DNA of 58,566 nt from positions 1 to 58,566 of the IMG/VR virus record IMGVR_UViG_3300034106_000909; one strand, given 5' to 3'. The translations under genes and the position numbers were made by a program. The DNA is from a virus. Positions 1 to 6,314 of the stretch are shown here, one piece after another. The notes under the pieces are model-generated. The model was not told where the DNA came from. It ran no database searches and was given only the letters and a program-made list of their open reading frames with translations. Numbering within the stretch: position 1 is the first letter of the stretch; every line of letters starts with the position of its first letter.

Positions 1-1
1 A

Positions 2-649
2 GACCTCATCAATCGGGTCGAGACTAAGATCAACAACATGCGCAAGGCAGAACGCGCAAACGACCTGCCTGACATTGACAAGAGCTACAGCATCGACGCA
101 AGCAAGCTCTACAACATAGGCTGCTGGGGCGCGGATCACGTCCACCTCATCGAGTCCATCCCCAAAGACTGGCTGAGCAAGTCTGTCGAAGCTAGCATCA
201 CCATCCACGGCTGGACCGACGAAGCCGTACAACTCAAGACCAGCGTGCGCTTCACCGGCATGACGTTCGCATACCAGCGACCCCGGGACAACTACTACAA
301 CAGGCAGGACTCCGAGCTGACGCTCGATGAAGTGCGCTCGTTCCCCGAGGAGACACCGGGCCGTGCCGAGCTGCTGCAACGCTGGGACGACGCCATCATC
401 GAGAGAGCCATCAACGCTCGATGGGGGAAGGTCAACACCGACATCACCGAGTTCCTGAACAAGTGCAAGTCGCTCAACGAGGCAGTCAAGCTGTTCCCCG
501 GTGTGCGTATGTACATCCACAGCGATGATATCGAGCGCCTAGACCGCAAGCTCGAGCGTCCTACACAGCGTGCCAAGATCGTTGAAGACGTAGACACCGA
601 GGGCCTTACAGCTGCAGCTATTGCAGCTAAGTTGGCAGCATCGGCATAA
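2..649 (+). CDS. Hypothetical phage protein, 5' end outside window
   Basis: The frame is already open at the left edge, so the gene probably starts upstream; the first ATG inside the window is at 38 (203 aa from there). The product is soluble and charged, with no signal peptide or membrane segment. It ends in a helical tail rich in Ala (about the last 12 residues). I do not recognise a family. It is followed after 13 bases by a gene with a good AGGAG site, so it is probably the last part of an operon entering from the left. If the two window ends are contiguous, the partial frame at 58349-58566 runs into this one without a stop. Confidence 0.7.
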   Translation, partial: DLINRVETKINNMRKAERANDLPDIDKSYSIDASKLYNIGCWGADHVHLIESIPKDWLSKSVEASITIHGWTDEAVQLKTSVRFTGMTFAYQRPRDNYYNRQDSELTLDEVRSFPEETPGRAELLQRWDDAIIERAINARWGKVNTDITEFLNKCKSLNEAVKLFPGVRMYIHSDDIERLDRKLERPTQRAKIVEDVDTEGLTAAAIAAKLAASA

Positions 650-662
650 CAGGAGATAAACC

Positions 663-851
663 ATGACAGACAAGATCACATACCCAACCATTCCCGTGGG
701 TCACCCCGACTACAAGTGGACGAGCGGCGCTGACGTGCAAGCCACATGGAGACGCTTCGGCTGGACGCCTCCGTTTGGTAATGCGTCCACACCTATTCCA
801 CCGAAAGAAGAGGTGATGCAAGTTACCCGTAAGTATTGGAGAGTCAAATGA
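663..851 (+). CDS. Small hypothetical phage protein
   Basis: 62 aa, preceded by AGGAGATAAACC, a good ribosome site. It contains several Trp residues (WTSG, WRRFGW, YW) and no Cys pairs or membrane segment. Its stop overlaps the start of the next small frame in an ATGA junction. Function unknown. Confidence 0.6.
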   Translation: MTDKITYPTIPVGHPDYKWTSGADVQATWRRFGWTPPFGNASTPIPPKEEVMQVTRKYWRVK

Positions 852-946
852 CATGGCCGTTCCCATCACAGCCACTTCCTAACAAACCGGGTGAACCCAA
901 GTTCAACCCAGACAACTACGAGGATGCACCACTATGTCACCAATAG
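848..946 (+). CDS. Tiny Pro-rich hypothetical protein
   Basis: 32 codons starting at the ATGA junction with the preceding gene and overlapping the next start by 13 bases. The product is Pro/Asn rich (MTWPFPSQPLPNKPGEP at the N-terminus). The tight coupling on both sides is the main support; it may instead be only a reinitiation bridge. Confidence 0.4.
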   Translation: MTWPFPSQPLPNKPGEPKFNPDNYEDAPLCHQ

Positions 947-1581
947 AGAGATTCGAGGCGCTTACCAAGCGCCAGCAAGATGAGATACTCGACAAGCACC
1001 GCCACTACAACACAGAGCACCTTGACTGGTGGGACGCAGTCTACGACGACTTCAAAGCTGACATGGACAAGGTCGGCATCGAGGTAGAGCGTATGTACTT
1101 CAGCGGCTTCTCATCACAAGGTGACGGCGCATGTTTCGAGGGTCGTGTGTATTCATGGGGAGACTTCTTGCCATCAATCTTACGCAACTGCCCAGCACTC
1201 ATATCGCTGGCTGAACAGGCTTGGAGCTTCCGAGTCCAACACCGGGGCCACTACTACCACGAGAACTGTACGTCGTTCTACTCTGACATGGCATGTCCAA
1301 GCGACTATTGCTACTCCGAGTTGGACGAGTTCGTCCATGCCTACAGCCCTTACAAGACAGAGATACAGGACGCAGTGTTTCTAACAATCTTGCAGGACTA
1401 CGATTACGACAAGCTGCATGATGAGTTCGAGGAAGCCTTCAAGGACCACATGCGTGACCTGTACAACAGACTAGAAGTTGAGTACGACGCGCTGACCTCG
1501 GACGAGTCCGTACTAGAAGCACTGCATGCCAACGACATGCTTGATGAAATCATTGATGAACTGGAGAACGAATATGCCTGA
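934..1581 (+). CDS. Conserved phage protein with SGF-SQGDGACF motif
   Basis: 215 aa, very acidic, no membrane segment. Visible signatures are WWDAVYDDF (residues 32-40) and YFSGFSSQGDGACF (55-68), followed by a Tyr/Cys/His-rich middle (about 95-125) and an acidic helical C-terminus. From memory, this combination recurs in unrelated lytic phages as a protein of unknown function. Its stop overlaps the next start by 8 bases, so it belongs to the same coupled operon. I cannot assign an activity. Confidence 0.75.
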   Translation: MSPIERFEALTKRQQDEILDKHRHYNTEHLDWWDAVYDDFKADMDKVGIEVERMYFSGFSSQGDGACFEGRVYSWGDFLPSILRNCPALISLAEQAWSFRVQHRGHYYHENCTSFYSDMACPSDYCYSELDEFVHAYSPYKTEIQDAVFLTILQDYDYDKLHDEFEEAFKDHMRDLYNRLEVEYDALTSDESVLEALHANDMLDEIIDELENEYA

Positions 1582-2056
1582 CTTGAAATCAGAACTGCAG
1601 AAACTCGCAGACCTTAAATTTGACGACGATGGAGACACCATGACAGTAATTACACTACCACCAGCAGTAGCTCGCCCAGATTCCTTGGGCGTATCAGAAA
1701 CATTCTTCAACATAATCAGGGACAATCCCGGGAGCACGAGATCGCAGTTAATTACGCTCGCACGCAAAGCCGGTATCAAAGACGCGTCGTCGTCATCACT
1801 GGTTGTGCAGTTCCTCAAGCGCGGCCTCATAAGAGCGCAAAAGAACGCCAGCGTGTCTGCATACTTCGCCGTGGGCAACAAATACATTAGCGGGTACATC
1901 CCCAAGAGCAAGCCTGTTGCAAAGGTGACACCTAAGCCAGCACCAGTGCCTGATAATGCCAAGCTCACAACGAGCGTGCCGCAGTTTCTGGACACACTGT
2001 CTATCGTGCAAGCCCGTGAGCTGTACGACGCACTCAAGAAAATCTTCGGAGGCTGA
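1574..2056 (+). CDS. Winged-helix DNA-binding protein (putative)
   Basis: 160 aa if started at ATG 1574, which has GGAG 8 bases upstream and overlaps the preceding gene by 8 bases; an internal ATG at about 1640 with GGAGACACC is an alternative. Residues about 42-105 read as a winged helix-turn-helix: helix, then SQLITLARKAGI and SSSLVVQFLKRGLI, then a wing ending YFAVG. A Pro/Lys linker leads to a C-terminal helix pair. It could be a phage transcription regulator; the target is unknown. Confidence 0.65.
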   Translation: MPDLKSELQKLADLKFDDDGDTMTVITLPPAVARPDSLGVSETFFNIIRDNPGSTRSQLITLARKAGIKDASSSSLVVQFLKRGLIRAQKNASVSAYFAVGNKYISGYIPKSKPVAKVTPKPAPVPDNAKLTTSVPQFLDTLSIVQARELYDALKKIFGG

Positions 2057-2058
2057 GC

Positions 2059-2376
2059 ATGAGCATGCACCTCGCACCCCTGCCAATCCCCGTCGAGCAA
2101 GCCTACGGCGGCGGCGACACGCTCAACATCCGCAAACTACAAGATTTCTGCGTGGTGACCAACAGCAACTTCAGGACAGTGGACGCCATGGTGGATAGCC
2201 TGCGAATGCGCCTAGATGAAGTCCGCGTTATCAACAAACAACTCACCCAGCTCCTCAACTGGATCGCGGTGACCAACCCACAGATACTCGATGAATTCCA
2301 AACCACCGCGACTGCCTTCGACAAACTCATTCCGCGAGACGCCGGAAGTGGCTATGTCCCGAGCGCAGCAACTTAA
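2059..2376 (+). CDS. Hypothetical protein with helical middle
   Basis: 105 aa starting three bases after the previous stop. The middle (residues about 35-75) is a long amphipathic helix with regular Leu/Val/Met spacing, compatible with a short coiled coil. No catalytic motif is visible. It overlaps the next start by 23 bases. Function unknown. Confidence 0.6.
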   Translation: MSMHLAPLPIPVEQAYGGGDTLNIRKLQDFCVVTNSNFRTVDAMVDSLRMRLDEVRVINKQLTQLLNWIAVTNPQILDEFQTTATAFDKLIPRDAGSGYVPSAAT

Positions 2377-2482
2377 AACATGTGGCAAGTGCAGCAGCAA
2401 CGCAGAGTCCTTGGGTGGCGTGCAGATGCGCGACAAATGGTACTGCGCTAAGTGCTGGATCAAATACCTGAACAGGAAGTGA
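2354..2482 (+). CDS. Zinc-ribbon microprotein
   Basis: 42 aa from ATG 2354, chosen because GGAAG sits 5 bases upstream; a longer in-frame version from 2291 has no ribosome site. Two Cys pairs, CGKC and CAKC, are spaced about 20 residues apart as in a zinc ribbon. It may bind nucleic acid or protein; role unknown. Confidence 0.55.
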   Translation: MSRAQQLKTCGKCSSNAESLGGVQMRDKWYCAKCWIKYLNRK

Positions 2483-2483
2483 C

Positions 2484-2954
2484 ATGCGCAAACGCAGTAA
2501 ATACAGGCCCAAGCATGTATTACTTAACCCCATGGGGTTTGTGATGGAGAACCTATCTCCTGTGCGTTCACACACGTCGTTCATGGTTGACCTCAAGATC
2601 AAGAACCATGCAGCGATGGACTCCCTGACCAAGGGTTCGGCGACACGCCACGACATTGACATGCTCATCTCCATGGTGAACATGACTGAGGCGTTCGCTC
2701 GACTCGGCTTCGGTGACGCCTACAGCGATGTGGTGCTTGCTGGGTTGCAAGCCCTGCGGCATGTAGGTAAACGAGGTGCAGCATCTGACAGCTTTATCCT
2801 GAAGGCGTCAGAGATGAACGCACTGAACTCCGTGATGGAGCTGCATGACGCACAGATGGAGGTGGTGACTCTGAAAGATATGGACGCAGCCATTGCGCTT
2901 GTCCGCGAAGAGTACCGCTTGAAGAAGATGACACCTATTGTGGAGAAGACATGA
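2484..2954 (+). CDS. Conserved phage hypothetical protein
   Basis: 156 aa, basic N-terminus (MRKRSKYRPK), then a segment containing NHAAMDSLTKGSATR and HDIDMLISMVNMTEAFARLG (about 41-76), and a helical C-terminal half. I recall similar small proteins in the early regions of several podoviruses and siphoviruses without known function. The alternation of Met/Ile/Leu suggests an all-helical fold. An ATGA junction links it to the next frame. Confidence 0.7.
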   Translation: MRKRSKYRPKHVLLNPMGFVMENLSPVRSHTSFMVDLKIKNHAAMDSLTKGSATRHDIDMLISMVNMTEAFARLGFGDAYSDVVLAGLQALRHVGKRGAASDSFILKASEMNALNSVMELHDAQMEVVTLKDMDAAIALVREEYRLKKMTPIVEKT

Positions 2955-3043
2955 ACAACTGTGAGCACAACTGGCAGGCCATCTCTGGGCCGGGGATGTA
3001 CAAGTGCGCCCGGTGCGGCGCTTTTAGGAGGATTATCAAATGA
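2951..3043 (+). CDS. Zinc-finger-like microprotein
   Basis: 30 aa, ATGA overlap at both ends. It carries a C-x-H near the N-terminus (NCEHNW) and a later CARCG, enough for one zinc site. The pattern matches two neighbouring tiny genes (4559, 4681), suggesting a family of metal-binding microproteins. Confidence 0.5.
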   Translation: MNNCEHNWQAISGPGMYKCARCGAFRRIIK

Positions 3044-3150
3044 AAAACAAGCTGATCCTGATCGGCGGGGTGATTGCCTCTGCCGTGGTGTCCATCGCCC
3101 TGATGTGGGGTGTGTGGACGGGTATTGCTTATTTGATGGAGGCTGTATGA
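3040..3150 (+). CDS. Single-pass membrane microprotein
   Basis: 36 aa with a Lys-containing start and one hydrophobic segment covering residues 5-33 (LILIGGVIASAVVSIALMWG in its core). It overlaps both neighbours by ATGA. It could be a small inner-membrane effector; function unknown. Confidence 0.5.
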   Translation: MKNKLILIGGVIASAVVSIALMWGVWTGIAYLMEAV

Positions 3151-3377
3151 GAGACACATTAGACATGGCCCGTGAAGCTGGCTTGTTGACTTGGCTGAAG
3201 CCGCCAGAAGATGTGATTGAACGATTCAAAGCCTTTGCCGATCTTGTCCGTGCTGATGAGCGTGAGGCGTGTGCAAAGGTGTGTGACGAACAAGCTTTCG
3301 AGTTATACGAAAGCAGGGCACACCACAAATGTGCTGAATATTTAGCTGAACAAATCCGAGCAAGGGGGAACATATGA
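3147..3377 (+). CDS. Small phage protein with DEREACAKVCDEQ helix
   Basis: 76 aa from ATG 3147, an ATGA overlap with the preceding microprotein. It has the helix FADLVRADEREACAKVCDEQ that I recall from many short phage proteins of unknown function. The gene at 3905 carries a related segment (FAELVREDERKRV), so the two are probably paralogues. Confidence 0.6.
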   Translation: MRDTLDMAREAGLLTWLKPPEDVIERFKAFADLVRADEREACAKVCDEQAFELYESRAHHKCAEYLAEQIRARGNI

Positions 3378-3487
3378 AAGCACAGCCAACAACGAAGCAA
3401 CTTATTGAGATGCTGTACGAGCGACTGCCTGAATTGTTTGACCGACCACCCGCACAGCCAGCACCTGTGCAGGAGAAGAACGCATGA
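3374..3487 (+). CDS. Tiny hypothetical protein
   Basis: 37 aa between two ATGA junctions. It consists of a short amphipathic helix (TKQLIEMLYERLPELF) followed by a Pro/Ala tail. Function unknown. Confidence 0.4.
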   Translation: MKAQPTTKQLIEMLYERLPELFDRPPAQPAPVQEKNA

Positions 3488-3720
3488 CACCAAAACAAGA
3501 AGAAGCGTTGCGGGATTACTTGCGTGAGGCTGTCGTGCCGCTGATTGAAGATGTGCTGACCAAGAAACTGGGGCAAGCCATGACATTTGCAAAAGAAGAA
3601 CTTGCACAGCCCAAACGTGAGTGGCAAGGGCTAACGGAGGATGAACGCGATACGATTTTAAGATCAGAGAGCAGCATCTTTGAAATGACTGAAGCTATTT
3701 TGAAAGCGAAAAACACATGA
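3484..3720 (+). CDS. Small hypothetical protein
   Basis: 78 aa, mostly helical and charged, with an EWQGLTEDERDTI segment (about 46-58) that resembles a short motif common in small proteins of phages and prophages. It is coupled to both neighbours by 4-base overlaps. Function unknown. Confidence 0.6.
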   Translation: MTPKQEEALRDYLREAVVPLIEDVLTKKLGQAMTFAKEELAQPKREWQGLTEDERDTILRSESSIFEMTEAILKAKNT

Positions 3721-3908
3721 CCCCCGAAGAACGTGAGAAGGCCATCAAGCGCAAGCCGTGGAAGTTCTGCCGCAAGTGCAAGTGCGACATCAAATCGCCC
3801 ACGCAATACTGTTATGACTGCTACAAGGGTCATAACTTTACCGCCAGCCCCTACGGGCTTATCAACGCAAACAAGGCGTTTAAATTTGTACCCTCGGAGA
3901 ACAGATGA
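3717..3908 (+). CDS. Zinc-finger-like small protein
   Basis: 63 aa, basic, with CRKCKC and CYDC (residues about 18-35), spaced as in a treble-clef or rubredoxin-like zinc site. The C-terminal part has no motif I recognise. It is coupled to both neighbours by 4-base overlaps. Confidence 0.55.
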   Translation: MTPEEREKAIKRKPWKFCRKCKCDIKSPTQYCYDCYKGHNFTASPYGLINANKAFKFVPSENR

Positions 3909-4114
3909 AAACAGCATTTGAAATTATTGAAGCTAACGGCTTGACCCTGCATGGCGACATTGAACACTTTGCCGAGCTGGTGCGTGAAGACGAGCGCAAA
4001 CGAGTAACTAACATGTTGCTGTATATGCACAACAAAGCAGCGCCGTACCACAACTACTACAAACACGCGGCGATTGAATTGAACCGTAAAACTGGTGAAG
4101 GGGAATTAGTATGA
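3905..4114 (+). CDS. Small hypothetical protein
   Basis: 69 aa. The helix HFAELVREDERKRV (about 21-34) relates it to the protein at 3147-3377. The second half is His/Tyr rich (APYHNYYKHAA). It overlaps both neighbours by 4 bases. Confidence 0.55.
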   Translation: MKTAFEIIEANGLTLHGDIEHFAELVREDERKRVTNMLLYMHNKAAPYHNYYKHAAIELNRKTGEGELV

Positions 4115-4437
4115 CTGCATCCTTATACAACTGTGGACACTGCGGTAGACCACAAATCGTGGGTAGCCCTTGCCTGTGCTGGAGGCAGGGCAACGAGATG
4201 ATCTCCATTGAAAAGCTGGGCGTAGCGATCAGCGATTTTATCGGCCAACACGAACTGATGTGGTCTGACGCTTTGGTTGAGGCGTGGCAGGAGGCAGAAG
4301 CTGACTACACGGATGAGATGACCCGCGCAATGGCACAGCCAGCAGTCCCCGATGCCATCACCGACACCAGCGAGACCCCTGAGTACATCCAAGGCTGGAA
4401 CGACTGCCGCGCAGAGATGCTACAAGGTAAAAAATAA
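4111..4437 (+). CDS. Hypothetical protein with N-terminal zinc knuckle
   Basis: 108 aa. Residues 8-23 hold C-x2-C and C-x-C (CGHCG, CLC), a likely metal site, followed by an acidic helical body ending in a short helix around YIQGWNDCRAEM. That last segment resembles the tail of many small phage proteins. About 120 bases follow before the next gene, without a terminator I can recognise. Confidence 0.6.
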   Translation: MTASLYNCGHCGRPQIVGSPCLCWRQGNEMISIEKLGVAISDFIGQHELMWSDALVEAWQEAEADYTDEMTRAMAQPAVPDAITDTSETPEYIQGWNDCRAEMLQGKK

Positions 4438-4558
4438 CGGGGCAAAAACGACCCACGAAGCCCATCGCGGTAAAAGCTGCAATGCCATCGAAACTCAGGC
4501 CCCGCGTTTCATCTGGGGACGAATTGCAGAAACGGGCATCACCACTAAAGGAGCACAC

Positions 4559-4684
4559 ATGAACTGCAAACACCGCTGGGAGCCAAGCAACTTCGGCATC
4601 AAATGGCGCACACCCGGCCACTACATTTTTGAATGCAAGCGATGCGGAAAAAGCATCTTTGCGACACTGAAGGAGAAGACATGA
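4559..4684 (+). CDS. Zinc-finger-like microprotein
   Basis: 41 aa from ATG 4559, preceded by AAAGGAGCACAC. It has C-x-H near the start (CKHRW) and a later CKRCG, the same arrangement as the 30-aa gene at 2951, with a WEP...PGHYIFEC layout between. The two are probably paralogous single-zinc-site proteins. Confidence 0.55.
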   Translation: MNCKHRWEPSNFGIKWRTPGHYIFECKRCGKSIFATLKEKT

Positions 4685-4821
4685 GAGCACTGATCGACTA
4701 CATCAAAAAGCTGTTTGCCCGTGTGCCTCCTGCGGTCACAGATGAGCACTGTCCGTACTGCCGAGGCTTGGGCTACGACAGCAGCGGGTGGACTTGCTCA
4801 TGTTTGAGGGAGAAGAAATGA
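4681..4821 (+). CDS. Small Cys-rich protein
   Basis: 46 aa, ATGA overlap with the previous gene. An N-terminal amphipathic helix is followed by CPYCRGLGYD and CSC, reminiscent of a DnaJ-type CxxCxGxG half-site. Likely metal binding; role unknown. Confidence 0.5.
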   Translation: MRALIDYIKKLFARVPPAVTDEHCPYCRGLGYDSSGWTCSCLREKK

Positions 4822-5006
4822 AACGAGACATCAAAGCATGGGCCGTCAAGATAAACGGCAGGAGTTTTATGCTTGGAACCGATGGCCTGCCAATGCTGTG
4901 GAGGGTCAGGGTGCCTGCGTTTGAAACGTCCATGACTGTCAAGCACTTTCGCAACATCAAAGCCAAACCAATCCGCGTCAGAGTACGCGTAGAGGAGATC
5001 GAATGA
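4818..5006 (+). CDS. Small basic hypothetical protein
   Basis: 62 aa from ATG 4818 (GGGAG upstream, ATGA overlap with the previous gene). It is beta-rich and basic, with a C-terminal KPIRVRVRVEEIE strand. No family recognised. Confidence 0.55.
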   Translation: MKRDIKAWAVKINGRSFMLGTDGLPMLWRVRVPAFETSMTVKHFRNIKAKPIRVRVRVEEIE

Positions 5007-5287
5007 ACTGGACTACAGAAGAGGAGGAAGCCATGCAGCAGATGTTGAGTAATGGCGTTAATGGTACGAGTGCCCTCGACGTGCAGGTCGCAGGCAACCA
5101 CTACAAAGACTTAGCCATTCAACCTGTGGAGTACATCCACGCCAACGGCATCGGGTACTTCGAGGGCAACGTCATCAAGTACGTATCACGTTGGAGAGCG
5201 AAGAACGGCATCAAAGACTTGGAGAAAGCCAAGCACTACATTGAACTACTAATTGAACTGGAGACACGCACATGTTCGACTCCCTAA
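5003..5287 (+). CDS. DUF3310-like protein
   Basis: 94 aa. Residues about 29-86 match the pattern I know for DUF3310: GNHYKDLAIQPVEYI, then EGNVIKYVSRWRAKNGIKDL, then a K-A-K-H-Y-I helix. Proteins of this family are common in the early or nucleotide-metabolism regions of phages and are sometimes labelled nucleotide kinase-like, but their activity is not settled. The MazG-like gene lies about 600 bases downstream, consistent with a nucleotide-pool role. Confidence 0.85.
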   Translation: MNWTTEEEEAMQQMLSNGVNGTSALDVQVAGNHYKDLAIQPVEYIHANGIGYFEGNVIKYVSRWRAKNGIKDLEKAKHYIELLIELETRTCSTP

Positions 5288-5574
5288 CACACGCTTTATT
5301 CGGTAACAACATGGTTAGCGGCCAGCTGGGTATAGCCAGCAGCGGAAACATAGCCCAGCAGTACACCAACGCAATCGTGCAAAAAGAACAATTGGCCAAA
5401 TCCAAAAAACTGTTTCACGGCACCGTCGAGGTGTTGCAAGTGTCCAACGGTTACATCGTCAACATCGGGCGCAAAGAGGGCTATGAGTACGAGACGTACA
5501 TAGCCGACACCATCACTGACGTGAACGAGCGCATCGCCGCCGCTATCGTCGCCTTCCAACTGGAGAACACATGA
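5272..5574 (+). CDS. Small strand-strand-helix protein
   Basis: 100 aa, overlapping the DUF3310-like gene by 16 bases. After a Ser/Asn-rich N-terminus, the C-terminal half reads as beta hairpin plus helix (GYIVNIGRKEGYEYETYIAD, then a helix around IAAAIVAFQL). The next gene has the same layout, so the two look like divergent paralogues. Function unknown. Confidence 0.6.
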   Translation: MFDSLTHALFGNNMVSGQLGIASSGNIAQQYTNAIVQKEQLAKSKKLFHGTVEVLQVSNGYIVNIGRKEGYEYETYIADTITDVNERIAAAIVAFQLENT

Positions 5575-5873
5575 GTATCAAACAATGGTTCCGTAACTGG
5601 ATGCTAACCGACGACAGCGAGCCCGTAAAAGCAAACTGGGCATCGCAGCCGTCAATTCTCAAGGGTAGTGTGCAAGACCACATAGAGTCGGAGGCAGCAC
5701 AGATGACCTTTGCCATCATCAAAGCCATGAACGGTCGCATCATCAAAGTATCGTCATACAAGCCGCAAAATCGCGGGCCTGACTGGCATCACGAGCTCTA
5801 TATCGTCAAGGACGATGAGAAAATCCCAGACGTGATTGCAAGAATCATGGCCATCAAAGCATTGGAGAGTTAA
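5571..5873 (+). CDS. Small strand-strand-helix protein
   Basis: 100 aa, overlapping the previous gene by 4 bases and abutting the MazG-like gene (TAA directly followed by ATG). The C-terminal half is a beta hairpin (GRIIKVSSYK and HHELYIVKDD) plus helix (DVIARIMAIKAL), like its upstream neighbour and like short right-arm proteins at 53839 and 55261. Function unknown. Confidence 0.6.
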   Translation: MSIKQWFRNWMLTDDSEPVKANWASQPSILKGSVQDHIESEAAQMTFAIIKAMNGRIIKVSSYKPQNRGPDWHHELYIVKDDEKIPDVIARIMAIKALES

Positions 5874-6314
5874 ATGAGCGCAGACCAGATCGAGCTGTGG
5901 CACAAACGTGCCAGACCTAAGCCAACAGAGGCAGACTTCAACGTGCAGCTTGGCTGTCACCTCGAGGAGGTAGTTGAGATGTTTGAGGCCTTTCAGTTAG
6001 ACAACGAAGACGACGAACGCTTCCGACTAGGGCTTCGCTTAGCCCTGCACAACATGGCCGACGCACTCAAGAAAAACATAGTTGTTGCACAAATCACTGA
6101 CCGCAAAGAGTTCCTTGACTCACTGGCCGATCAAGTCGTTACCGCTGTCGGCGTTGGATACTGCGCTGGCATGAAGACCTCCGACGCGGTTGCTGCTGTG
6201 AACCGTAGCAACTACAGCAAGTTCGACAAGAACGGCTACCCCATCTTCAACGAGCAGGGCAAGATCGCCAAGGGGCCTGACTATGCACCACCAAACTTGG
6301 AAGGCCTGTACTGA
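5874..6314 (+). CDS. MazG-like nucleotide pyrophosphohydrolase
   Basis: 146 aa, all-helical. The N-terminal helix carries E31-E32 and E35 (CHLEEVVEM), the ExxE metal-binding half of the all-alpha NTP pyrophosphatase superfamily; the second half-site is in EFLDSLADQVV. The C-terminal part (VNRSNYSKFDKNGYPIF) closely resembles the tail of phage MazG-like/PRA-PH-like proteins. Expected activity is hydrolysis of an NTP or dNTP to NMP plus pyrophosphate, adjusting the nucleotide pool. It immediately precedes the DNA polymerase gene (1-base overlap), which fits. Confidence 0.75.
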   Translation: MSADQIELWHKRARPKPTEADFNVQLGCHLEEVVEMFEAFQLDNEDDERFRLGLRLALHNMADALKKNIVVAQITDRKEFLDSLADQVVTAVGVGYCAGMKTSDAVAAVNRSNYSKFDKNGYPIFNEQGKIAKGPDYAPPNLEGLY

